The notes under the pieces: generated by a model | Database searches by the model: none | What the model was told of the DNA's origin: nothing | Seen by the model: only the letters and a program-made list of their open reading frames with translations | Translations under genes and position numbers: made by a program | Origin: Clostridiales bacterium | Lineage (GTDB): Bacteria > Bacillota > Clostridia > Oscillospirales > Oscillospiraceae | Direction: 5' to 3' | NCBI GenBank assembly: GCA_004553495.1 | Contig: SFLE01000018.1 | Span: 1-46,168 of the forward strand | Length of the DNA: 46,168 nucleotides | Shown: positions 1-8,407 of the stretch, in pieces | Layout of the letters: each line of letters opens with the position of its first letter | Position numbering within the stretch: position 1 is the stretch's first letter

Positions 1-65
1 GGGCAAGCTCTTGCACAGAGACCGCAGCCCTTGCACAGGTTCTCATTGATGGTTACCTTTACCAT
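1..65 (-). CDS. 4Fe-4S ferredoxin subunit, N-terminal part only
   Basis: The gene starts at an ATG at 65 and runs off the left edge of the window; only 21 codons are visible. They hold a complete CxxCxxCxxxCP cluster motif (CKGCGLCARACP), so it binds a [4Fe-4S] cluster. An AGAGGTAG ribosome site sits seven bases upstream. In Clostridia a small ferredoxin of this type next to the P-loop ATPase encoded just upstream is normally the delta subunit of a 2-oxoacid:ferredoxin oxidoreductase (KorD/VorD) whose other subunits follow. That identity rests on context, because most of the protein lies outside the window. Confidence 0.8.
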   Translation of the reverse strand, partial: MVKVTINENLCKGCGLCARAC

Positions 66-135
66 GTTGCTACCTCTTTTCTTTATTTTTGCTTTTTGCT
101 ATTTTATTAAACCGCTTTCGCGGGGTCGCGCAATT

Positions 136-876
136 TTAATGCTTGAAGTTTTTCTGGGGATCGACCGTGTGCAGCCCGTACTTGATGTAGGAATCCCAGT
201 CGCGGTGCATATAGACATCGATGGGAATGGGTCTGCCGATGTACTTCGGGTCGTGTCCCTCGGAAAGGAACTTGTCAAGCAGGTCCTTTTTGCCGGTGGT
301 GTAAGCAACGGGGATGCCGGTGCGGTCCGACACCTCTTTGAGCATCTCATACCCGTCGCGCAGCTCCTCGACGCTTGTCTCGGTCGCAAGGTTTGTGTTA
401 TTAATCATGCCGGTTATCTGCAGTCGGGAATGCGCCTGCATACCCTCCTGAAGCCTTATGAGCTTTTCCACCGTTCCGGAAAGAGGACGGCGGATGTTAA
501 CGACATTGAGCACCTCGAGCGCGCCGGGCTCGAGATCGACGAAATCCTGATGGTATCTGCCGAGCGCCGTTGCGCCGACATCGTCGCCGCCGACATCGAA
601 TACGACCGTGTCCCAATCGAGGACGAACGCCGACGCGACCTCAGCCGGAAGCGAGAGCGTTTCGATACCCGAACAGGCATAGTTCGGAGACACCAGACGG
701 ATCTCCTTCTGCTCGACCATTTTGCCGCGCTCCGTGAGTCTGAAATAAGTGTTGACCATATCAAGGTCTATAAGCTCTGTCCTCTCGCCGCGGGCGGCAG
801 CCTGTATAGCAAAGTTGAGCGCGAGCTCGCTCTTCCCGCTGCCATAGTTCCCGATGAGGACCTTAACATTCTTCAT
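136..876 (-). CDS. P-loop ATPase upstream of 2-oxoacid:ferredoxin oxidoreductase ferredoxin
   Basis: Cytoplasmic 246-residue nucleotide-binding protein. The Walker A loop GNYGSGKS lies at residues 9-16, a DLDMVNTYFR segment at about 37-46, and a Walker B-like DVGGDDVGA at about 94-102, an arrangement seen in the SIMIBI (MinD/CobQ-like) class. An upstream in-frame start exists at 951, but the ATG at 876 is chosen because GGAGG sits seven bases before it and the P-loop then falls at the N terminus, as in relatives. The ferredoxin gene follows after 70 bases, so the two are likely co-transcribed. Relatives of this ATPase travel with Kor/Vor oxidoreductases, which suggests a role in their assembly or cluster loading, but I know of no proven function. 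Confidence 0.8.
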   Translation of the reverse strand: MKNVKVLIGNYGSGKSELALNFAIQAAARGERTELIDLDMVNTYFRLTERGKMVEQKEIRLVSPNYACSGIETLSLPAEVASAFVLDWDTVVFDVGGDDVGATALGRYHQDFVDLEPGALEVLNVVNIRRPLSGTVEKLIRLQEGMQAHSRLQITGMINNTNLATETSVEELRDGYEMLKEVSDRTGIPVAYTTGKKDLLDKFLSEGHDPKYIGRPIPIDVYMHRDWDSYIKYGLHTVDPQKNFKH

Positions 877-919
877 TGGATGACCTCCGTTCATTATATG
901 AACGCACTGAAACGTATAT

Positions 920-948
920 ATTGTAACATCCTGCAATTTTTCCGTCAA
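920..948 (-). promoter_or_regulatory. Sigma-A promoter for the P-loop ATPase/ferredoxin operon
   Basis: On the minus strand a -35 TTGACG (943-948) and -10 TACAAT (920-925) are separated by exactly 17 bases. The predicted leader is about 40 bases and contains a small hairpin (CGTTCA/TGAACG arms at 888-893 and 899-904) that abuts the GGAGG ribosome site. Confidence 0.7.
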
Positions 949-1149
949 CATTTCTGCTTGTTAATTTCAAGATTATTACCCGCAATAATCCACAAAAATT
1001 GTCCCGTTTTTTTGTATACTTAGTCAAATGAAATATTTTCATCCGCTTTTTGCTTTGCAATTGATGCATTATCGCAAATTATGCCGTCATTTTGTTTCTC
1101 AATTCAGGAAAATGCAATTTCAGCATGGTTTTATAAATTTTGATGCTTA

Positions 1150-1187
1150 AAATGTGCAGATGCGGCATTTGCCATATCTGCACATTT
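1150..1187 (-). terminator. Hairpin after the ECF S-component gene
   Basis: A perfect 12-base inverted repeat (AAATGTGCAGAT / ATCTGCACATTT) starts three bases beyond the stop codon of the minus-strand S-component gene. The following T-tract is weak, so it could be a poor intrinsic terminator or an RNA-stabilising 3' hairpin. Confidence 0.55.
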
Positions 1188-1189
1188 GT

Positions 1190-1891
1190 CTATCGGAGCA
1201 TTCCGTATTTAATTTTTATCCTCTTTAGTTTAGACAGAAGCGGATCACTGAGAAGCCACAGGAAGATAACCGTGCCGGCGGCGTGGATGAGGTTGAACAC
1301 AAGCCCCGAGGCGTACATGGCAAGCAGCGCCTTCCACGACACCGCCTGCGAGTACATAAACAGACTCCCCGTGTCAACGATAACGCCGTACACGATGAAA
1401 ACGGAGAAAAATCCGTACAGCAGAAGCGGAAGCTTTTTTACCTCTTTGTCGTAAAATATGAGCCCCGCGAAAAAGCCCACGAGTCCGAAGCCGAGCATCT
1501 GCCACGGTGTCCACGGTCCCTGACCGAAGAAGAAGTTTGAAACGAGCCCTGCGGCGGCGCCGGTTATAAAGCCTGCCTCCGCATTGAAGGCGACCGCCGT
1601 TATTATGACTATCGCGCACACGGGTTTAAACTGCGGCGCCCAGTAAAACGCAGCCCTGCCAGCTACCGCAAGCGCCGTCATAACGGCGAGAATGACTATC
1701 TCGCGCGCCTGCGGACGCCTGCGCTCAAAGCGGGCGAAAAGCATTGCAAATGCAAGTAATATTATGATCACCGAGGTCAGGTAATACTGCTTGTTTTTCC
1801 ACAGAGTGGTCTCAACGGCAAGCAGCGCCGCCGACAGAGCGATCGCTGCGGCGGAAACCCAAATACGGCGGCGGTTCACGGTCTCAGGCAC
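1190..1891 (-). CDS. ECF transporter S component (substrate-binding membrane subunit)
   Basis: Integral membrane protein of 233 residues. Two extra N-terminal helices precede the S-component-like core, with its conserved glycine-rich stretches (GFITGAAAGLVSNFFFGQGP and the following TPWQM segment). The S component sets the substrate specificity of an ECF vitamin or micronutrient importer. A GTG at 1909 is possible, but the GTG at 1891 is preferred because AGGAGG ends seven bases before it; a third GTG at 1879 overlaps the ecfA stop as GTGA. It is the last gene of the SLH-DUF4430-ecfT-ecfA operon. The substrate is unknown; cobalamin or a corrinoid is a guess based on DUF4430 resembling the transcobalamin C-terminal domain. 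Confidence 0.8.
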   Translation of the reverse strand: MPETVNRRRIWVSAAAIALSAALLAVETTLWKNKQYYLTSVIIILLAFAMLFARFERRRPQAREIVILAVMTALAVAGRAAFYWAPQFKPVCAIVIITAVAFNAEAGFITGAAAGLVSNFFFGQGPWTPWQMLGFGLVGFFAGLIFYDKEVKKLPLLLYGFFSVFIVYGVIVDTGSLFMYSQAVSWKALLAMYASGLVFNLIHAAGTVIFLWLLSDPLLSKLKRIKIKYGMLR

Positions 1892-3456
1892 TCTATGACC
1901 TCCTCGCACAGAATGGCGTCAGTCACGATGCCGCGGCTGAGCTTTGCTGCGGCGGTAGTGTAAAAGCAGTTTCCGGAGAAGAACTCGCGCGGCGCATTTT
2001 CGGTAACGATCCCACCTCTGAACAGCATGGCACACCTGTCCGAAAAGCGCGCGGCAAACTCGATATCGTGGCTCACGATGAGCACCGCCTTTCCCTGCTC
2101 CGCAAGCGTCCTTACGAGCTCTCCGAGACGCTTTTTCATCTGCCCGTCCATGCCCTTTGTGGGCTCATCGAGCAGCAGCACATCGGGCTCGGTCAGCAGC
2201 GCCTTGCCGAGGGCGAGCCTTTGCTGCTCGCCGCCGGATATATCGAACGGATGGCGCTTCAATATGTCTCCGAGCTCCATGAGCTCAATGATGCCGTTAA
2301 CGCGCTCCTGCGGCGCGTTCATCTCCTTCAGCTCGTCGAGCACGGTGCTTCGCGCCAAAAGCTCGCGCGGATCCTGCGGCAGAGCCGCAATGCGGCTTCC
2401 GTTCAGCTTCACCCTGCCGCGATACGGCTTGAGCGTGCCAGAGAGTATGCCGACGGTGGTGCTCTTGCCCGAGCCGTTGCCGCCCACGAGCGAGAACACC
2501 TCGCCCCTGTGCAGCTTCAGGCTCAGTCCGCACAGCACATCGGGTGCACTTTTTTCGTATCTGAACCAGCATTCCTTCAGCTCTGCCGCCGTTTCCGACG
2601 GCTTGTGCGCAGTGCGGCTCGGAAGAGTTCTTTTCGGCTTGAATCCGGATATGAACGCCCTACCCTGCCCTATGGTCAGGGGCGCGTTTCCCTCGCCGCC
2701 GAGTGCCGAGAATATCCTAACCGCAGCCGGCATCGACTCAAACAACGGGCTGTCCTTTATCTCGAGCACCGTCTGCTCCGGAGCGCCGAACGCCACAAGC
2801 CTGCCGGAGTCCAAAACGGCGAGCTTGTCCGCCATGGAAAGAGCCTCCTCGAGCCGGTGTTCGGTCAGTATAACGGTCAGCCCAAGCTCGCGGTTGAGCT
2901 TTCTCAGAGCGGCGAAAAAGTCAGACGCCGCAATGGGATCGAGCTGGCTCGTCGGCTCGTCGAGAATGAGCACATCCGGATGCACAGCTACTGCCGATGC
3001 CAGATTAAGAAGCTGCTTTTGTCCGCCGGAGAGAGACTGCACCTTGCTCTCGAAGCTATTGGTCATGCCGAAAAAGCTCGCAGCCTCGGCAACTGCAAGG
3101 CGCATTTTATTCTGCCTCCAGCCGAGGCTCTCCGGTCCGAACGCCAGCTCGTGAAACACCTTGTCGGTGACTATCTGATCGTCGGGATGCTGAAACACAA
3201 AGCCTATGCGCTGCGCCTGCTCCTGCGCGGGCGTTTCGCTCAGCTCTCTGCCGAAAAACAGTATGCTGCCGCTTGCCGTGCCATGATCGGCAAGGCAGTT
3301 TTTCAGCCGGCGCAGCAGGGTGCTTTTGCCGCTGCCGGATGCCCCGCAAATGAGAGTTATCTCACCCTCGGGTATATCGAGCGTAATATTTTTGATAGCA
3401 GGCTCCTGCTCCTGCGGATATGTGAAGCTCAGATCGCGGATGCTGAACGCCGCCAT
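1876..3456 (-). CDS. ECF transporter ATPase, two ATP-binding domains fused in one chain
   Basis: The 526-residue protein holds two complete ABC nucleotide-binding domains, so one polypeptide replaces the usual EcfA/EcfA' pair. The first domain has Walker A GASGSGKST (38-46), signature LSGGQ (142-146) and Walker B VLILDEP (162-168). The second has GGNGSGKST (325-333), SGGEQQ (407-412) and VLLLDEP (426-432). The ATG at 3456 is preferred to the upstream start because GGGAGG lies nearby and the protein then begins directly with the ABC fold. It overlaps ecfT by 28 bases and the S-component gene at its end. It powers uptake through the adjacent EcfT and S component. Confidence 0.92.
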   Translation of the reverse strand: MAAFSIRDLSFTYPQEQEPAIKNITLDIPEGEITLICGASGSGKSTLLRRLKNCLADHGTASGSILFFGRELSETPAQEQAQRIGFVFQHPDDQIVTDKVFHELAFGPESLGWRQNKMRLAVAEAASFFGMTNSFESKVQSLSGGQKQLLNLASAVAVHPDVLILDEPTSQLDPIAASDFFAALRKLNRELGLTVILTEHRLEEALSMADKLAVLDSGRLVAFGAPEQTVLEIKDSPLFESMPAAVRIFSALGGEGNAPLTIGQGRAFISGFKPKRTLPSRTAHKPSETAAELKECWFRYEKSAPDVLCGLSLKLHRGEVFSLVGGNGSGKSTTVGILSGTLKPYRGRVKLNGSRIAALPQDPRELLARSTVLDELKEMNAPQERVNGIIELMELGDILKRHPFDISGGEQQRLALGKALLTEPDVLLLDEPTKGMDGQMKKRLGELVRTLAEQGKAVLIVSHDIEFAARFSDRCAMLFRGGIVTENAPREFFSGNCFYTTAAAKLSRGIVTDAILCEEVIECLRP

Positions 3457-4319
3457 ATGTACGCCTCCCTTACTTCGGTAAAATGCGGGATAAAGCACAG
3501 CAGCGCAAACGCCGCCGTGCCGCACACGGACACGGGCGTTGCCGCGCTTATTATTATGCTCGGGTAATACCTTGCGTATATGCCCCCTGCGAGCACCGCG
3601 GCTATGACTGCGGCGGCTGCTGCAACCGTTATCGTCAGTGCCGCGGCATCGCGGGTATCGAAACGGTAAATGGAAAAGCTCGTGCGCCGTGCCGTGCCGT
3701 AGCCGCGGCTTTTCATCGAGTCGGCGGTGGTTATCGAGCCCTCGAGCGCCCAGCTTACGGCGACCGACAGTATCCTTGCGCTGTTTGAAAACCTGCGCGC
3801 TATGCCGCCGCTCTCGGTGCCCAGACCTATCTGGGCCCTGCTTTTAGAAATGTTGCGTATTTTTTCGCCGAACCGTGGAACGAGCCGCAGCGCCATGGAA
3901 AGCAGCAGCGATACTGAGGGGCTAAATTTTCCGAACAGAAACAGCAGCTTATCGCTCGTCATTATCTCGTTAAAGCACGCAAACCACAGTATCACTCCGG
4001 CAAACATCATCGAGGCGAAAACACCGTAGATAAGTGCCTCGCGCGTTACTGCATTGCCGTTGCTGAGGTAAAAAAGCGGGGTCTGTCCCGCGTTGTTGAA
4101 CAAAGCGTTAAAAACGCCCATAAGCAGCATGAACGGGATGATACAGGCAAGCGTTTTCAAAAGCTTTTTCACGCCCTTGAGGATGCCGACATAGCTTGCC
4201 GAGGCAAGCAGGCTTATAAGCAGAAGCACCGGATGCATATAGAGCATCGTGAGTGTTAGCACCGCTATGAAATATGCCATTCCGACAAACGGGTGCAGGG
4301 ATGAAAACGCTCTATTCAT
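3429..4319 (-). CDS. ECF transporter transmembrane coupling protein EcfT
   Basis: Membrane protein of 296 residues, somewhat longer than the usual 265. N-terminal helices are followed by the cytoplasmic coupling helices typical of EcfT; the motif SMKSRGYG matches the conserved Arg-Gly segment that contacts the ATPases. A C-terminal pair of hydrophobic segments follows. The start codon overlaps the stop of the DUF4430 gene as ATGA, which implies translational coupling. This is a dedicated (group I-like) EcfT, distinct from the housekeeping EcfT at 21955-22752. Confidence 0.88.
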   Translation of the reverse strand: MNRAFSSLHPFVGMAYFIAVLTLTMLYMHPVLLLISLLASASYVGILKGVKKLLKTLACIIPFMLLMGVFNALFNNAGQTPLFYLSNGNAVTREALIYGVFASMMFAGVILWFACFNEIMTSDKLLFLFGKFSPSVSLLLSMALRLVPRFGEKIRNISKSRAQIGLGTESGGIARRFSNSARILSVAVSWALEGSITTADSMKSRGYGTARRTSFSIYRFDTRDAAALTITVAAAAAVIAAVLAGGIYARYYPSIIISAATPVSVCGTAAFALLCFIPHFTEVREAYIWRRSASAI

Positions 4320-5362
4320 TGCATACCGCCCCCGACATCGGCTCCGAGGTCGCAGGTATAACGCCAGCGCACCACATCGCCGTCATGCAGCACATAGCGG
4401 CTGCAGCCGTAGTTGGGGAACCAGCCGTTTACGCTGTACATCCAACCTGAGGTCTCGCCGCAGTCAAACTCATACAGGTTGTGTATACCCTCGACATAGG
4501 CGCTGTTGTACCCGGGAGTGAACGATGCCTCGAGGTGTATCCCACGCTCGCGGCAGACGCGCTGCAAAAGGTCAAACACCGACTCGCCCTCGTAAAACTC
4601 GACCGTGACCGCGCCGAGAATTATCCCGTCGCGCGGGAGCACATCCAGCTTTGCCGGATCAAGGTTTTCAATATTATTCAGTATGGTCGTACAGTCTATG
4701 GATACGGTGCAGTGCAGCCTCTTTTCCGTGTCAACATCGGAATCCTCAGGCTCTACCGGCTCGGGCTTTCCCTCCGGTACCGGATCGGTACCGTATTTAT
4801 CCCGCTCGGTGCGGCTGCCGTCGGAGAGCTTCACATCGGGCGAAGCCGTCTCCGGCGACGCTGTGTCGGCACGGACCGTATACTCGAAAACGCCGTCTAT
4901 AAGCTTAAATGTAAGCGTCGTGTTATCGGTCCCCGTAAGAGCCGCTTCGCACAGGCGCTCGCCGTCGGACGCATAAACGCCCGCGCTTTGAGCCTCCCAC
5001 TTTTCGGGCAAAGCAACCGACAATGTCGGCAAAAAGCCGAACGCTCGAGTGCTTTTAAGCTTTATGCTTACAGCGCCGGCTTCCCCCGCGCTTATCTCAA
5101 GCGCCATGCAGATATCCCGCTCCTGCGTTATATCCGCGCCGGAAACCGTCCATTTATATTCATAATCGCCGCTTTTTCCGTATACTGAGACTATATTCCC
5201 GCTCCGATGAAGCTCGGAGAGCGTCTGCGCGGTGACTATACCGTCCGAGCCGAGGTGAATGTCCTCGGCTAAATTTACTGCCTCCTCGTTCTTCATGCAG
5301 CCTGCAAGCAGGCTGCACAAGATCAGAACGCAGAGGAGAAATGCTATCATCTGTTTTTTCAT
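4316..5362 (-). CDS. DUF4430-domain lipoprotein of the ECF operon
   Basis: Predicted lipoprotein of 348 residues. A signal peptide ends in the lipobox LLAGC, making Cys22 the lipidated residue. A middle region rich in Ser/Thr/Asp/Glu acts as a probable spacer. The C-terminal 80 residues form a DUF4430 domain with its hallmark GWMYSVNG followed by a DGDVVRWRY strand. DUF4430 is related to the C-terminal domain of transcobalamin and intrinsic factor. The ATG at 5362 is chosen because the signal peptide starts there; it lies two bases after the stop of the SLH gene with only a weak ribosome site, so translation is probably coupled. Role inferred: extracytoplasmic ligand capture for the ECF transporter encoded downstream. 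Confidence 0.85.
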   Translation of the reverse strand: MKKQMIAFLLCVLILCSLLAGCMKNEEAVNLAEDIHLGSDGIVTAQTLSELHRSGNIVSVYGKSGDYEYKWTVSGADITQERDICMALEISAGEAGAVSIKLKSTRAFGFLPTLSVALPEKWEAQSAGVYASDGERLCEAALTGTDNTTLTFKLIDGVFEYTVRADTASPETASPDVKLSDGSRTERDKYGTDPVPEGKPEPVEPEDSDVDTEKRLHCTVSIDCTTILNNIENLDPAKLDVLPRDGIILGAVTVEFYEGESVFDLLQRVCRERGIHLEASFTPGYNSAYVEGIHNLYEFDCGETSGWMYSVNGWFPNYGCSRYVLHDGDVVRWRYTCDLGADVGGGMQ

Positions 5363-5364
5363 TT

Positions 5365-7134
5365 TCAAGCTGCCGCGCGGTAGATAAAGGTCACTATCTG
5401 CGCCCTCGTGCACTCGTCATTCGGGCGGAAGCTGCCATCGGGGAAACCGTTTGTAATATCGCGTCCGGCTGCCCACATGACCGCTCCGTAGTAATACTCG
5501 CCTCCGGTGATGTCGGTGAAGCTGCGGTCGTGGTCATAGGTGTGAGTGCCCATGTAGCGATGCATGAATGTCACCGCCTGTGCGCGGGTGCAGGTGTCGT
5601 TAGGCGCAAACACCGTGTCGCTATAGCCGAGGGCTATGCCATTTTCGCTTGCCCAAATTATCGCGTTTTTGTAGTTTTCATCGGTGACATCGGTGAATTT
5701 GCACTCGCCGCTCACCGCGGGGGAGCCCGCATAGCGGTAAAGGAATGTGACTATCTGCGCGCGGGTGCAGGCATCGTCGGGCGCAAACACCGTGTCGCTG
5801 TAGCCGCGAACTATGCCCTCGGCACTTCCCCATGCTACCGCGTCGTAATAATAGCTCTTCTCGGAAACATCGGCAAAGTCCGACACCGTTTTTACTCCGA
5901 TGCAGAATATATTGCCGCTGTCATTTTTGTAATAGAGATTGCCGTTTTTATCGGCTGAAACGCTCGAAATGCAGTAATTGCCGTATCCCGCGGCGTTGTA
6001 GAGCTCGGAAAGGCGCGTATCGCTTACATCATCCGCTTTGACCCTTATGAGCGAAATGCCACCGGGGGTCATATTATAGGTGCTGTAAAAATACAGGTAT
6101 CCCGTGGTTTCGAGATAAGCCGTCGTAAGCAGCATTTCGCACTGCGGATAGCCGAGAAGCTCGACGCGGTTTTTGACTTCAAGCGTTTCCTTATCGGCGA
6201 TAACAAAGCTGCCGCTTGAGCCGTCGTCGGTCATTCCGCTGCCGGCTCCGAAATACACATGATCGCCGTAAACGACCGGAGTTGATGTACTCTGACCGCC
6301 GATCGCTTTTGATCTGAGGTCGCTTATCGCTCCCGTGTCCGCATCAACTGCTGCCGAGCAGAGATAGCCGCCCTTTGTTGTGAAGTACACTCTGCCGTTA
6401 TCCACGGTCACGCTGCTGCGCACATCGCCCATACCGGTGAGGCTGACGCTCGACACCGGCTCGACCTTTTCGCCGCCGACATATGTCTTTTTGAACGAAA
6501 GCAGCGAGCTTGTGCCGCTCGTGCCCTTTGCGCCGTCGTCGGTGCCGATTACGATATGATCTCCGACCTCGGCGGCTCCTGCCCAGTAAAAGCCGCCCAT
6601 AACGGTATAGCTCCACTCAAGCTTGCCGGTCGCGGCATCTATGCAGACGAAGTTTGCGTCCTTATCCTCGTTGTTCCAGAAGCCGGTGTAAAGCTTTCCG
6701 CCGGCATACAGGATCGGCGAGAGCGACTGCCCTTTGAGAGCATCGTTATACACCCATTTGCTCTCGAGCGTTTTTTCGTCGAATGCCTGAACGGTGCCTT
6801 TGCCGAGAGGCGCAACGATCATACCGCCTACGATCGCCGCGGGCACGGTGCCGTAGCTCGGCGAGCTCTTCATAGCCGCGCTTTTAATAACACTTCCGTC
6901 AGCCGGATCGAGCTTAAACAGCGTTGTGCCGCTCATGACGATAATACCGTCATCCGCCACGGCGGGTACGCTGGGAGCGTTTTTCCAATCGGTGCCCAGC
7001 TTTTTTGCCCATTTAAGACCCGCGTTTTCCGGAATGGCGACATCCACCGTGTCGGCAAAGGCATTGGTGCACGGCATAATGAGGCTCAGCACCATCAAAA
7101 CCGTCAAAATCAAACTCAAAGATCTTTTTTTCAT
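5365..7134 (-). CDS. S-layer-anchored PQQ-type beta-propeller protein with three SLH domains
   Basis: Secreted protein of 589 residues. A signal peptide (about 1-28, ending near NAFAD) is followed by a roughly 380-residue beta-propeller with PQQ-like repeats. Three C-terminal SLH domains follow, each with a YYYDAVxW-like start and a TRAQxVTFxxRY end. SLH domains bind pyruvylated secondary cell-wall polymer, so the propeller is displayed on the wall. The ATG at 7134 is used because GGAGG ends five bases upstream. It is the first gene of the DUF4430/ECF operon, suggesting a surface receptor for the same nutrient. The ligand is unknown. Confidence 0.9.
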   Translation of the reverse strand: MKKRSLSLILTVLMVLSLIMPCTNAFADTVDVAIPENAGLKWAKKLGTDWKNAPSVPAVADDGIIVMSGTTLFKLDPADGSVIKSAAMKSSPSYGTVPAAIVGGMIVAPLGKGTVQAFDEKTLESKWVYNDALKGQSLSPILYAGGKLYTGFWNNEDKDANFVCIDAATGKLEWSYTVMGGFYWAGAAEVGDHIVIGTDDGAKGTSGTSSLLSFKKTYVGGEKVEPVSSVSLTGMGDVRSSVTVDNGRVYFTTKGGYLCSAAVDADTGAISDLRSKAIGGQSTSTPVVYGDHVYFGAGSGMTDDGSSGSFVIADKETLEVKNRVELLGYPQCEMLLTTAYLETTGYLYFYSTYNMTPGGISLIRVKADDVSDTRLSELYNAAGYGNYCISSVSADKNGNLYYKNDSGNIFCIGVKTVSDFADVSEKSYYYDAVAWGSAEGIVRGYSDTVFAPDDACTRAQIVTFLYRYAGSPAVSGECKFTDVTDENYKNAIIWASENGIALGYSDTVFAPNDTCTRAQAVTFMHRYMGTHTYDHDRSFTDITGGEYYYGAVMWAAGRDITNGFPDGSFRPNDECTRAQIVTFIYRAAA

Positions 7135-7160
7135 ACGCACCTCCGAGATGTTTATTTTTT

Positions 7161-7189
7161 ATTATATCAGCTTTACCTTCGATTAACAA
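7161..7189 (-). promoter_or_regulatory. Sigma-A promoter for the SLH-DUF4430-ECF operon
   Basis: The minus strand has -35 TTGTTA (7184-7189), a 17-base spacer and a perfect -10 TATAAT (7161-7166), just downstream of the potD terminator. The predicted leader is only about 20 bases, leaving no room for a riboswitch. Confidence 0.75.
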
Positions 7190-7192
7190 CAA

Positions 7193-7214
7193 AAACTCCC
7201 CTCTCGGGGAGTTT
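7193..7214 (-). terminator. Intrinsic terminator of the pot operon
   Basis: The stem AAACTCCCC/GGGGAGTTT with a four-base loop lies six bases past the potD stop and is followed by five T residues on the minus strand. Confidence 0.9.
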
Positions 7215-7219
7215 CGATG

Positions 7220-8407
7220 TTATGTTTTCCACTTTTTGCAGCGGTTTGCGATGCGCCGTTTCTTCCGCACATTGTGTATAACGAAATACGCCGCCAGCAG
7301 CACCGCGACGGCGCACATACTGACTATCGCGTAGGTATCAACGCCGCCCTGGGTCTTGACCTGAAGCCACAGAGAGTCGGTAAAGCGGCTCGTGTCCTCG
7401 GAGAGGTTTAAAAACGCTCTGCCGTTAGACAGCGTTTCCTGCGAGGGATAGGCAATGTCGCTTGCGCTCGTCTCGGGATCCATATACTGCTTCGCCTCGG
7501 GGATGGGTGTCGAATAGCCGAGGTAATCGAGGTTCTCGCCTGCTATCTCGGGATCGCACAAAAAGTTTATATACGCCTCGGCAGCAGCCTTGTTCTGGCA
7601 GCCCTTGGGGATACACGCAGCGTCTATAAACAGGTTAAAGCCCTCCTTCGGGAAATAGAAGCCGAGGTCGGGGTTTTCCTGAGCCATGAGCAGATAGTCG
7701 CCCGCGTAGTACGGCGCTATCCACGCCTCCTCACGCTCCATTTTGCCGAATATCTGATCCATGACATAGCCCTGCACGAGCGGCTTCTGCTCAATGAGCT
7801 TATACGCCGCCGAACGCAGCTGGTCCTGATCCTCACTGTTTATGTCTATCCCCAGCATGAGCTCGGCTATGGCAAAAGCGTCGCGCGGGTTATCGAACAT
7901 GAGTATCTTGCCGGAATATTTTTCGTTCCACAGCAGATCCCACGAGCCGAGATCGCTCTCGGAGACATACTTTTTGTTGTATATAACACCGACGGTGCCC
8001 CATGTATACGGCACGGAATACTTGTTTTCCGGATCGTATGAGGTGTTTTTATATGCATCGTCTATAAGCTCATAGTTGGGGATATTCGAGTAGTCGAGCT
8101 CCTCGAGCATATCCTCCTTTATAAGCCGCGCTATCATGTAGTCCGACGGGATTATGACATCATAGGTGCTGCCGCCGGTCTTGAGCTTTGTGTACATGGT
8201 CTCGTTGGAATCAAAGGTCATGTAGTTTACCTTGATGCCGGTCCTCTCGGTGAATGCTTTATTCACATCAATATAACCGTCGGTTCCGTCGGAGATATAC
8301 TGACCCCAGTTATAGACATTTATCGTTACCTCTTCCGCGTTCGCCTTTACCGGCATGAGCGAAAAGAGCATCACCGCGCACAGCAGAACGGGTATTATTC
8401 TCTTCAT
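7220..8407 (-). CDS. potD: Spermidine/putrescine-binding protein PotD with C-terminal membrane anchor
   Basis: Extracytoplasmic solute-binding protein of 395 residues. A signal peptide (1-25, ending near KANAEE) is followed by the PotD-like mature start INVYNWGQYI and by polyamine-binding-protein segments such as YDVIIPSDYMI and YSVPYTWGTVGVIYN. There is no lipobox cysteine. Instead the C terminus carries a hydrophobic helix (about 352-371) followed by a basic tail, so the protein is probably tethered by a C-terminal transmembrane segment, unlike the usual Gram-positive lipoprotein. The start overlaps the potC stop as ATGA. It delivers polyamine to PotB/PotC. Confidence 0.9.
   Translation of the reverse strand: MKRIIPVLLCAVMLFSLMPVKANAEEVTINVYNWGQYISDGTDGYIDVNKAFTERTGIKVNYMTFDSNETMYTKLKTGGSTYDVIIPSDYMIARLIKEDMLEELDYSNIPNYELIDDAYKNTSYDPENKYSVPYTWGTVGVIYNKKYVSESDLGSWDLLWNEKYSGKILMFDNPRDAFAIAELMLGIDINSEDQDQLRSAAYKLIEQKPLVQGYVMDQIFGKMEREEAWIAPYYAGDYLLMAQENPDLGFYFPKEGFNLFIDAACIPKGCQNKAAAEAYINFLCDPEIAGENLDYLGYSTPIPEAKQYMDPETSASDIAYPSQETLSNGRAFLNLSEDTSRFTDSLWLQVKTQGGVDTYAIVSMCAVAVLLAAYFVIHNVRKKRRIANRCKKWKT

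Larger units (their letters stand above)
877..1189. other. Intergenic region, 313 bases
   Basis: It holds the promoter and leader of the P-loop ATPase gene on its left side and a terminator-like hairpin (1150-1187) on its right side. The remaining roughly 200 bases are AT-rich. I see no coding region in it. Confidence 0.7.

Noticed and set aside
31..1023. 330-codon plus-strand frame
   Set aside because: Antisense to the P-loop ATPase, which has the Walker motifs, a promoter and a ribosome site; the opposite frame shows no recognisable motif.
2068..3567. 499-codon plus-strand frame
   Set aside because: Shadow of the fused ECF ATPase; the real gene on the minus strand has both sets of ABC motifs.
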